A stretch of 12,254 nt of DNA from positions 1-12,254 of the forward strand of contig JADCGM010000208.1 in NCBI GenBank assembly GCA_020249025.1, written 5' to 3'. The translations under genes were made by a program, and so were the position numbers. Positions 6,651 through 12,254 of this stretch are shown one piece after another. The stretch is from Alphaproteobacteria bacterium (GTDB lineage Bacteria > Pseudomonadota > Alphaproteobacteria > Sphingomonadales > Sphingomonadaceae). Position 1 is the stretch's first letter, and every line of letters begins with the position of its first letter. The notes under the pieces are model-generated. The model saw nothing but the letters and a program-made list of their open reading frames with translations. It was not told where the DNA came from and made no database searches.

Positions 6651-7112
6651 ATGACGATCGAATTGCGCGCCATCGGCTGGGTCCGCGGCGGCCGGGTGCC
6701 GGACGAGGACGACGACTGGGGCGCGGTCCGCGCCCGCATCGAGCTCGATACCGCCTGGCTCGGCCCTGACGCGCTGGGAGGTCTGGACGCCTTCAGCCAT
6801 GCCGAGATCGTCTTCGTCTTCGATCGCATCGGCGATGCGGACGTCACCACCGGCGCGCGCCATCCGCGCGGCAATCCCGATTGGCCGAAGGTCGGCATCT
6901 TCGCGCAGCGCGGCCGCAACCGGCCCAATCGGTTGGGCGTCAGCATCTGCCGCATCATCGCCGTCGAGGGGGCAACGCTCCACGTCGAGGGCCTGGACGC
7001 CATCGACGGCACCCCCGTCGTCGACATCAAACCGGTGATGATGGGCTTCCAGCCGAGGGGAGAGATCCGCGAACCTGAGTGGGCCGCGGAGATCATGGCG
7101 GCTTACTGGTAG
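6651..7112 (+). CDS. trmO: TrmO/TsaA-like tRNA methyltransferase family protein
   Basis: Belongs to the TsaA/YaeB (UPF0066) family; the enterobacterial member TrmO uses SAM to N6-methylate t6A37 in tRNA-Thr. The 153-residue protein carries the family core: LDAFSHAEIVFVF (45-57), the HPRG...DWPKVGIFAQRGRNRPNRLGVS region (71-98) with the invariant RPN at 91-93, and LDAIDGTPVVDIKP (115-128). It lacks the C-terminal domain of the roughly 235-residue E. coli TrmO, so it is the short form and its substrate is less certain. AGGGGA (6639-6644) lies six bases before the ATG and fixes the start; an open frame runs far upstream but only through the antisense of tldD. It diverges from tldD and converges with the zinc-finger gene, the two stops being 3 bp apart with no visible terminator. 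Confidence 0.88.
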   Translation: MTIELRAIGWVRGGRVPDEDDDWGAVRARIELDTAWLGPDALGGLDAFSHAEIVFVFDRIGDADVTTGARHPRGNPDWPKVGIFAQRGRNRPNRLGVSICRIIAVEGATLHVEGLDAIDGTPVVDIKPVMMGFQPRGEIREPEWAAEIMAAYW

Positions 7113-7115
7113 GCT

Positions 7116-7298
7116 CTAGCGCTTGTCGGACGGCCCGCCCGCGAGGATGAAGCGGCGGTCGCAATAGCCGCAGTCGACGACGCCGTCAGCGCCCATCTGC
7201 AGCCACACGCGCGGGTGGCCGAGCGGGCCCTCGTCACCGTCGCAGGCGACGCGCGAGGTGTCGACGAAAAAGGTCTCGGGCGGCGGGATGGTGTCCAT
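7116..7298 (-). CDS. CHCC zinc-finger domain protein
   Basis: A 60-residue protein of the zf-CHCC family, related to the zinc-binding end of the mitochondrial complex I subunit NDUFS6. Metal ligands are Cys19, His28, Cys43 and Cys46 (C-x8-H-x14-C-x2-C), with the family's VACDG, LGHPRVWL and CGYCDRRF segments. The bacterial proteins have no settled role; a structural or respiratory-complex function is only inferred from the homology. ATG 7298 gives the usual family length; the frame stays open to 7415 but those residues overlap the divergent gene and look unrelated. No Shine-Dalgarno is visible; GCTAAGCC sits eight bases upstream (see the repeat at 7307-7367). Confidence 0.85.
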   Translation of the reverse strand: MDTIPPPETFFVDTSRVACDGDEGPLGHPRVWLQMGADGVVDCGYCDRRFILAGGPSDKR

Positions 7299-7306
7299 GG
7301 CCGCGG

Positions 7307-7367
7307 GGCTTAGCAAAGGCTTGGCCCGCTTGGAAGGGTGGCGCACGCCGCCCGCCCGCGCTAAGCC
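7307..7367. repeat. Mirrored GCTAAGCC boxes in a divergent promoter region
   Basis: GGCTTAGC (7307-7314) and GCTAAGCC (7360-7367) are perfect reverse complements 45 bp apart. Read outward, each strand therefore has GCTAAGCC just before its gene: eight bases before the zinc-finger ATG (minus) and seven before the ABC ATPase ATG (plus). Neither gene has a Shine-Dalgarno. The boxes could be -10 elements of two leaderless transcripts, or two half-sites of one operator. Confidence 0.4.
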
Positions 7368-7374
7368 GCTGCCC

Positions 7375-8298
7375 ATGACGAGCGAACCGGCGATCCAGAT
7401 CCGCGGCCTCACCAAGACCTACGCCAACGGCAAGGTCGCGCTCCACGGCATCGACCTCGACGTGCCGCGCGGCAGCATGTTCGGTCTGCTCGGCCCCAAC
7501 GGCGCGGGCAAGTCGACGACGATCAACATCCTCGCGGGGCTAGTGAACAAGACCGGCGGCTCGGCGAGCATCTGGGGCTTCGACATCGACGCGCACCCGC
7601 GCAACGCCAAGGCCTCGATCGGTATCGTCCCGCAGGAAATCGTCTTCGACGCCTTCTTCTCGCCGTTCGAGGTGCTCGAACTTCAGGCCGGCCTCTACGG
7701 CGTGCCGAAGGAGAAGCGCCGCACCATGGAGCTGCTTCGCGCCGTCCGGCTGGAGGACAAGGCGCACGCCTATTCGCGCACGCTGTCGGGCGGCATGAAG
7801 CGCCGCCTGCTCGTCGCCAAGGCGCTCGTCCACAATCCGCCGATCGTCGTCCTCGACGAGCCGACCGCGGGCGTCGACATCGAGCTCCGCCAGCAGCTCT
7901 GGGCCTATGTCCGCGAGCTCCATGCCGAAGGCGCGACGGTGGTGCTGACAACGCACTATCTCGAAGAGGCCGAAGAACTCTGCGACCGCATCGCCATCAT
8001 CAATCACGGCCGCGTGGTCGCGAACGAGGAGACGAAGACGCTGCTCTCGACCGCCGGCGACAAGGTCGTCGTCGTCACCGTCGACCGCGACCTCGACGCC
8101 GCGCCTGCCGGGCTGCCCGCCTCGAAGGTCGAGCTTCAGGACGGCCGCCGCCTGGCGATCACCTACGATAAACGCACGACCAACGCCGGCGCGGTGCTCC
8201 AAGCGCTGAGCGCCGCCGGCCTCGGCGTCGTCGATGTCTCGACCCGCGAAGCCGATCTCGAAGACGTGTTCCTGTCGCTGACCCGCGAAGCCGCCTGA
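7375..8298 (+). CDS. ABC transporter ATP-binding protein (ABC-2 type exporter)
   Basis: Cytoplasmic ATPase subunit of an ABC-2-type exporter, similar in layout to YadG and to drug or polysaccharide exporters. 307 residues. Motifs: Walker A GPNGAGKS (40-47), Q-loop Gln87 (VPQE), signature LSGGM (138-142), Walker B IVVLDEP (157-163) and switch His194 (TTHYLEEAEEL). After about residue 230 a variable C-terminal region ends in the DLEDVFLSLTREA motif typical of this subfamily. ATG 7375 was chosen because the family N-terminus (AIQIRGLTKTYANG) starts just after it; the 39 codons open upstream overlap the zinc-finger gene. The substrate is unknown. No membrane permease lies next to it: nadB starts 12 bases after the stop, so the partner must be elsewhere. 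Confidence 0.92.
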   Translation: MTSEPAIQIRGLTKTYANGKVALHGIDLDVPRGSMFGLLGPNGAGKSTTINILAGLVNKTGGSASIWGFDIDAHPRNAKASIGIVPQEIVFDAFFSPFEVLELQAGLYGVPKEKRRTMELLRAVRLEDKAHAYSRTLSGGMKRRLLVAKALVHNPPIVVLDEPTAGVDIELRQQLWAYVRELHAEGATVVLTTHYLEEAEELCDRIAIINHGRVVANEETKTLLSTAGDKVVVVTVDRDLDAAPAGLPASKVELQDGRRLAITYDKRTTNAGAVLQALSAAGLGVVDVSTREADLEDVFLSLTREAA

Positions 8299-8309
8299 AA
8301 GCAGTCCCC

Positions 8310-9920
8310 ATGGCCAAGCGTGCTCCCGCCGCCGAAGCGCACGACTATGACGTCGTCATCGCCGGTTCCGGCGCCGCAGGGCTGACCTGTGCGCTCAACC
8401 TCGCCGACCGCTTCCGCGTCGTCGTGCTCTCGAAGGGCGACATCTCGGCGGGGTCGACCGCCTGGGCGCAGGGCGGCATCGCCGCCGTGTTCGAGGAAGG
8501 CGACACCTTCGAAAGCCACATCGAGGACACGATGGTGGCGGGCGCGGGCCTCAACGATCGCCGCGCCGTCGAGTTCGTCGTCGAGAATGCGCCCGCCGCG
8601 ATCCTGCGCCTCGCCGAACTCGGCGTGCCGTTCAATCCGGGCGAGCGCGAGCGCTTCCACCTCACCCGCGAGGGCGGCCATTCGGCGCGCCGCATCGTCC
8701 ATGTCGACGACGCCACCGGCTGGGCGGTCCAGCAGGCGCTGGAGGCGGCGGCGCGCGCGCATCCGAACATCACGCTGGCGAGCGACCGCGTCGGCGTCGA
8801 TCTCATCACCGACCGCCATGCCGAGGGCGGCGCGCCGCGCGGCGTCTACGGGCTCTACGCCTACGACCGCGCCAACCGCCGCGTCGAGCGCTTCACCGGC
8901 CGGGCGACCGTGCTGGCGACCGGCGGGGCGAGCCGCGTCTATCTCTATTCGACCAACCCCGACGGCGCGACCGGCGACGGCATCGCCATGGCCTGGCGCG
9001 CCGGCTGCCGGGTGTCGAACATGGAGTTCAACCAGTTCCACCCGACCTGCCTGTTCCACCCGACGGTGAAGAACTTTCTCATCACCGAGGCGATGCGCGG
9101 CGAGGGCGGGCGGCTGCGGCTGCCGGGCGGACGCGGCGAGCGCTTCATGCCGCGCTTCGACGAGCGCGGCGAACTCGCCCCGCGCGATGTCGTGGCGCGG
9201 GCCATCGACCATGAAATGAAGCGGCTGGGCGTCGACAACGTCCTGCTCGACGTCACCCACCTCGATCCCGATTTCGTCATCGGCCACTTCCCGACGATCT
9301 ACCGCCGGCTGCTCGAACTCGGCATTGATCCGACGAAGCAGCCGATTCCGGTCGTGCCGGCGGCGCACTACAGCTGCGGCGGCGTGCTCATCGACCGCGC
9401 CGGCCGCACCGATCTCGACGGGCTCTACGCCATCGGCGAGGTCTCGCAATCGGGCCTCCACGGCGCCAACCGCATGGCCTCCAACTCGCTGCTCGAATGC
9501 CTCGTCTTCGGACAGGCGGCGGCCGATGACATCGCGGCCCGGCTCGCCACGGAGACGCCGCCCGCGCCCGCGATCCGCCCGTGGGACGAAAGCCGCGTCA
9601 CCGATTCCGACGAGGAGGTCGTTGTCCGCCACAACTGGGCCGAACTCCGCCGCTTCATGTGGGACTATGTCGGCATCGTCCGCACGACCAAGCGGCTGGA
9701 GCGTGCCGCCCACCGCGTCGCGCTGCTGAAGGCCGAAATCTTCGACTATTACGCCAACTTCCGCGTCACGCCCGACCTCATCGAGCTGCGCAACCTCGTC
9801 GACGTCGCCGACCTCATCGTCCGCTCCGCGCTCGCCCGCAAGGAAAGCCGCGGCCTCCACTACACCCTCGACTATCCCGACCTCCTCCCCGAGGCGGTGG
9901 ACACGGTGCTTACGCCGTAA
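8310..9920 (+). CDS. nadB: L-aspartate oxidase
   Basis: FAD enzyme that oxidises L-aspartate to iminoaspartate, the first step of de novo NAD synthesis, which NadA then condenses with dihydroxyacetone phosphate to quinolinate. 536 residues, family-typical. Visible features: the FAD-binding GSGAAG (19-24), GSTAWAQGGIAAV, the active-site region REGGHSARRIVHVDD, the substrate segment NMEFNQFHPTCL, PAAHYSCGGV, and LHGANRMASNSLLECLVFG; the helical C-terminal domain holds RRFMWDYVGIVRTTKRLERA. The end of the protein lacks any extra domain. The start ATG is 12 bases after the ABC ATPase stop, suggesting co-transcription, though the ribosome site is weak. Usual partners nadA and nadC are not adjacent. 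The fumarate reductase flavoprotein family is similar, but the AWAQGG and SNSLLE motifs favour NadB. Confidence 0.96.
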   Translation: MAKRAPAAEAHDYDVVIAGSGAAGLTCALNLADRFRVVVLSKGDISAGSTAWAQGGIAAVFEEGDTFESHIEDTMVAGAGLNDRRAVEFVVENAPAAILRLAELGVPFNPGERERFHLTREGGHSARRIVHVDDATGWAVQQALEAAARAHPNITLASDRVGVDLITDRHAEGGAPRGVYGLYAYDRANRRVERFTGRATVLATGGASRVYLYSTNPDGATGDGIAMAWRAGCRVSNMEFNQFHPTCLFHPTVKNFLITEAMRGEGGRLRLPGGRGERFMPRFDERGELAPRDVVARAIDHEMKRLGVDNVLLDVTHLDPDFVIGHFPTIYRRLLELGIDPTKQPIPVVPAAHYSCGGVLIDRAGRTDLDGLYAIGEVSQSGLHGANRMASNSLLECLVFGQAAADDIAARLATETPPAPAIRPWDESRVTDSDEEVVVRHNWAELRRFMWDYVGIVRTTKRLERAAHRVALLKAEIFDYYANFRVTPDLIELRNLVDVADLIVRSALARKESRGLHYTLDYPDLLPEAVDTVLTP

Positions 9921-9934
9921 CATACGGCTTGCAC
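9906..9934 (+). terminator. Interrupted hairpin over the nadB stop codon
   Basis: GCCGTA (9914-9919) pairs with TACGGC (9923-9928) around ACA, and GTGC (9906-9909) can add pairs with GCAC (9931-9934). The nadB TAA is within the structure. There is no T run, so it is at best a weak or Rho-assisted 3' end. Confidence 0.3.
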
Positions 9935-9948
9935 AACTCGCGCATTCC

Positions 9949-9980
9949 TTGAACACTGCCTGCAACTTGGGAGTGTTCAA
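9949..9980. repeat. 9-bp inverted repeat upstream of the RDD gene
   Basis: TTGAACACT (9949-9957) and AGTGTTCAA (9972-9980) are perfect reverse complements with a 14-bp spacer, centred about 34 bp before the ATG at 9999. It is more A/T-rich than its surroundings. It may be an operator or an mRNA hairpin in the leader; a weak promoter (TTGCAC at 9929-9934, AACACT at 9952-9957) would overlap its left arm. Confidence 0.5.
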
Positions 9981-9998
9981 ATCGGGGCGACGACCTAC

Positions 9999-10901
9999 AT
10001 GGGATCGGGTGCGGACCGGGCGGCGGAGGAGATCTCCGACGCCACCGCCCGCGCCATCGCGCGGACGATCGATGTCTGGTGGCCGGGCATGCTGGTCGGC
10101 TTTGCGATGGCGGCGGCGTGGGGCGTCCCGGCCCGCTTTCAGCTGCCGCAGGACGTGCCCGGGGGTGTTGCATTCGCGCTCGCGGCATCGTTTAGCCGCT
10201 TGCTGACGCTGCTGATGGAGGCCGCCGTCGGCGCAGTGTTCGGGGTCACCCCGGGAAAGGCGCTGCTCGGGCTTCGGCTCCGGACTCTCGACGGGCGGCA
10301 GCCTGACCTGCGCCTGCTGATGAAGCGGGCGCTTCTGATCTGGGCCAACGGCTATGGCTTCGGAATCCCGTTCGTCTCGATCGGCACGAACCTGTCTTAT
10401 TGGCGCCGAGCCGACAGCGGCGAAGTGATGCCCTGGGATGCCGCTTGCGGGACGAAGGTCGTGGGCGAGTCGGCTCCGTTCCGGTACGTGGTCGGCCTCC
10501 TGCTGGTCGCCTGGGGTACGGCTCTGGTCGCCGGAACCCCGATCTGGCGGAGCAGCCGGTCCGGAATGAGCCCTGAGGCGAATTCCAGATATGCCGACCG
10601 TGCCAATGCAGGTCTTCCGCGGATGATCAACGGACGAACCCGGTTCGATCGCGTCGAGGCCAACGGAAGCTGGCTCGAATTCCGCTATACGCTCCTCGAC
10701 ACACAGCCTTGGACGATGCAACGGCGTCTGGCGCTCAAGGCCCGTCTCGACGGGACGGTCAGGCCGCGAGCGCTGCGGATTTTCTGTCTTCCGAACGGAT
10801 TGGGTGCGTCCGGCGCGCACCTCAAGCTGGTCTACCGGGGATCGCAAGGCAGCACGGTCGGCGCGATCAGCATGACGCCAGCGGACTGTCGGGACTGGTA
10901 G
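9999..10901 (+). CDS. RDD family membrane protein with extra C-terminal domain
   Basis: A 300-residue membrane protein in two parts. Residues about 18-155 are an RDD domain: ARTIDVWWPG (the family's R and D), hydrophobic segments near 29-43 and 57-84, then TPGKALLGLRLRTLDG and a third hydrophobic stretch near 111-131 (ALLIWANGYG). A further membrane segment follows at about 163-181. Residues about 185-300 are soluble and probably outside the cytoplasm; they include LPRMINGRTRFDRVEANGSWLEFRYTL and end in TPADCRDW, with two cysteines (Cys263, Cys297) that could form a disulphide. The C-terminal part resembles small envelope proteins of unknown role that share an LP-x-MV-x-x-x-T-R-x-D pattern; this is from memory. 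RDD proteins are poorly characterised; some are linked to ion transport. Codon use is less GC-biased than in neighbours (for example AGA for Arg, GGA, CCT), suggesting a separate history. No good ribosome site; GGGG lies 11 bases before the ATG. Confidence 0.85.
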   Translation: MGSGADRAAEEISDATARAIARTIDVWWPGMLVGFAMAAAWGVPARFQLPQDVPGGVAFALAASFSRLLTLLMEAAVGAVFGVTPGKALLGLRLRTLDGRQPDLRLLMKRALLIWANGYGFGIPFVSIGTNLSYWRRADSGEVMPWDAACGTKVVGESAPFRYVVGLLLVAWGTALVAGTPIWRSSRSGMSPEANSRYADRANAGLPRMINGRTRFDRVEANGSWLEFRYTLLDTQPWTMQRRLALKARLDGTVRPRALRIFCLPNGLGASGAHLKLVYRGSQGSTVGAISMTPADCRDW

Positions 10902-10914
10902 AAAGACCCCATCC

Positions 10915-10943
10915 TTGTTGCGGCGCACCATTTCGACTATAGG
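10915..10943 (+). promoter_or_regulatory. Sigma-70 promoter of typA
   Basis: TTGTTG (10915-10920) and TATAGG (10938-10943) with a 17-bp spacer, in the CTATAGGG context common in alphaproteobacterial promoters. Transcription would start near 10950, about 50 bases before the typA ATG and just ahead of the hairpin at 10954. Confidence 0.5.
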
Positions 10944-10953
10944 GCGCGGCGTC

Positions 10954-10982
10954 AGCCGGGCCGTGCGGGGCCCGGCTCTTTT
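10954..10982 (+). terminator. Terminator-like hairpin in the typA leader
   Basis: AGCCGGGCC (10954-10962) pairs over nine bases with GGCCCGGCT (10969-10977) around GTGCGG, followed by CTTTTCGTTT. It has the form of an intrinsic terminator but lies between the predicted typA promoter and its start codon, 18 bases before the ATG. It may end read-through from the RDD gene, act as an attenuator, or protect the 5' end of the typA message. Confidence 0.65.
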
Positions 10983-11000
10983 CGTTTGGACCGGATCCCC

Positions 11001-12254
11001 ATGCAGCTTCGCAACATCGCGATCATCGCGCACGTCGACCATGGCAAGACGACGCTCGTCGACCAGCTCTTCCGCCAGTCGGGGACGTTCCGCGACAACC
11101 AGCGCGTCGCCGAGCGGGCGATGGACTCGAACGATCTCGAGAAGGAGCGCGGGATCACCATTCTCGCCAAGTGCACCTCGATCGAGTGGAACGGCACGCG
11201 GATCAACATTGTCGACACGCCGGGCCACGCCGACTTCGGCGGCGAGGTCGAGCGCATCCTGTCGATGGTCGACGGCGTCATCCTGCTCGTCGATTCGGCC
11301 GAAGGCGCGATGCCGCAGACGAAGTTCGTCACCTCGAAGGCGCTGGCGCTCGGCCTGAAGCCCATCGTCGTCGTCAACAAGATCGACCGCCCCGACGGCC
11401 GCGCCCAGGAAGTGCTCGACGAGGTGTTCGACCTGTTCGTCGCGCTGGAAGCGAACGACGAGCAGCTCGACTTCCCCGTGCTCTTCGCCTCGGGCCGCAA
11501 CGGCTATGCCGGCCGCGACGCCGAGGTCCGCTCGGGCGACCTGACGCCGCTGTTCGAGACCATCGTCAGCCATGTCCCGCCGCCCGCAGCCGATGTCGGC
11601 GGGCCGTTCAAGTTCCTCGTCTCGCTGCTCGATCGCGACAATTTCGTCGGCCGCATCCTCACCGGCCGCATCGCGTCGGGCACGCTCAAGATGAACATGC
11701 CGATCCATGCGATCGATTCGACCGGCGCGGTCGTCGAGACCGGCCGCGCGACCAAGATCATGGCGTTCCGCGGCCTCGAGCGCGTGCCGGTCGAGGAGGC
11801 GGAGGCCGGCGACATCATCTCGATCGCGGGCCTCACCACCGCGACCGTCGCCAACACCATCGCCGACCCGTCCGTGACCGAGCCGCTCGCCTCGCAGCCG
11901 ATCGACCCGCCGACGCTCAGCATGCGCTTCGCGGTGAACGACTCGCCCTTCGCCGGTCGCGAGGGCTCCAAGGTCACGAGCCGCATGATCCGCGACCGCC
12001 TGTTCCGCGAGGCGGAATCGAACGTCGCCATCCGCGTCACCGAATCCGAGGACAAGGACAGCTTCGAGGTCGCGGGCCGCGGCGAACTCCAGCTCGGCGT
12101 GCTCATCGAGACGATGCGCCGCGAGGGCTTCGAGCTGACCATCGGCCGCCCCCGCGTGCTGACGCGCGAAAATCCCGAGACCGGCGCCAGGGAGGAACCC
12201 TTCGAGGAGGTGCTCGTGGACGTGGACGAGCAGTACTCGGGCGTCGTCGTCGAG
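11001..12254 (+). CDS. typA: Translational GTPase TypA/BipA, N-terminal part
   Basis: Ribosome-associated GTPase of the EF-G family, involved in 50S assembly and in growth at low temperature and under stress. The window ends inside the gene after 418 codons of an expected roughly 605. G motifs: G1 AHVDHGKT (10-17), G2 RGIT (50-53), G3 DTPGH (72-76), G4 NKID (126-129), G5 around ASGR (163-166). Domain II covers about 200-290 (FKFLVSLLDRDNFVGRILTGRI), then the EF-G-like domain III (LSMRFAVNDSPFAGREGSKVTS, ending in GRGELQLGVLIETMRREGFEL) and the start of the next domain. TypA is told from LepA and EF-G by the LRNIAIIAHVDHGKTTLVD start with LAKCTSIEWNG and the NDSPFAGREG segment. No strong Shine-Dalgarno: GGACCGGA lies at 10988-10995, five bases before the ATG. 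Confidence 0.96.
   Translation, partial: MQLRNIAIIAHVDHGKTTLVDQLFRQSGTFRDNQRVAERAMDSNDLEKERGITILAKCTSIEWNGTRINIVDTPGHADFGGEVERILSMVDGVILLVDSAEGAMPQTKFVTSKALALGLKPIVVVNKIDRPDGRAQEVLDEVFDLFVALEANDEQLDFPVLFASGRNGYAGRDAEVRSGDLTPLFETIVSHVPPPAADVGGPFKFLVSLLDRDNFVGRILTGRIASGTLKMNMPIHAIDSTGAVVETGRATKIMAFRGLERVPVEEAEAGDIISIAGLTTATVANTIADPSVTEPLASQPIDPPTLSMRFAVNDSPFAGREGSKVTSRMIRDRLFREAESNVAIRVTESEDKDSFEVAGRGELQLGVLIETMRREGFELTIGRPRVLTRENPETGAREEPFEEVLVDVDEQYSGVVVE

Noticed and set aside
6612..6983. N-terminal extension of tldD beyond 6611
   Set aside because: It overlaps trmO on the other strand and adds over 120 residues not found in TldD.
7116..7298. Whether the 60-residue frame is noise
   Set aside because: The doubt was dropped because the four metal ligands and flanking family segments are all present at the right spacing.
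8163..11708. A 1181-codon open frame on the minus strand
   Set aside because: It runs antisense through nadB, the RDD gene and typA, all of which have clear family motifs. Its protein is rich in Arg, Asp, Glu, Ala and Val with no domain, the usual product of reading GC-rich genes backward.
1..12254. tRNA, rRNA, CRISPR array, insertion sequence, prophage, toxin-antitoxin or defence genes
   Set aside because: Looked for on both strands; no cloverleaf with T-loop, no spaced repeats, no transposase or integrase motif, and no terminal repeats were seen.

Overview
The window is about 12.3 kb of very GC-rich DNA, probably from the chromosome of an alphaproteobacterium and most likely a sphingomonad. 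The grounds are the strong G/C preference at third codon positions, a PEP-CTERM protein tail, an alphaproteobacterial-style IF-3 and threonyl-tRNA synthetase, a glnK-amtB operon behind a sigma-54 promoter, and a tiny CHCC zinc-finger protein of the type common in this class. The genus call is an inference; no rRNA or tRNA gene is present to anchor it.

Layout from left to right. (1) The last 57 codons of a PEP-CTERM protein (to 175). (2) A leader region, then thrS (457-2460) and infC (2592-3146), the translation genes that are also neighbours in enterobacteria. rpmI-rplT do not follow; infC ends at a strong terminator. infC appears to start at a rare ATC codon with a well-placed Shine-Dalgarno. 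(3) On the minus strand, reading leftward: tldD (6611-5181), then glnK (5042-4704) and amtB (4687-3275). glnK-amtB is a nitrogen-control operon with a near-consensus sigma-54 promoter, an NtrC-like palindrome upstream and a textbook terminator facing that of infC. (4) trmO/tsaA-like gene (6651-7112, plus), divergent from tldD by 39 bp and convergent with a 60-residue CHCC zinc-finger protein (7298-7116, minus). (5) Plus strand: an ABC-2-type ATPase without a partner permease (7375-8298), nadB L-aspartate oxidase (8310-9920), a two-part RDD-family membrane protein with less typical codon use (9999-10901), and the first 418 codons of typA/bipA (11001 to the window end).

Most of the window is housekeeping: aminoacylation, translation initiation, ammonium uptake and its PII regulator, peptide or toxin maturation, tRNA modification, NAD synthesis and a ribosome-associated GTPase. 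I do not see a defence system, mobile element, CRISPR array, prophage or biosynthetic cluster, and no convincing new multi-gene system. The points worth a second look are regulatory or small-scale: the ATC start of infC, the sigma-54/NtrC control region of glnK, a terminator-like hairpin at the very start of the typA transcript, mirrored GCTAAGCC boxes between two divergent genes, a 9-bp inverted repeat before the RDD gene, and the RDD protein's own extra C-terminal domain.
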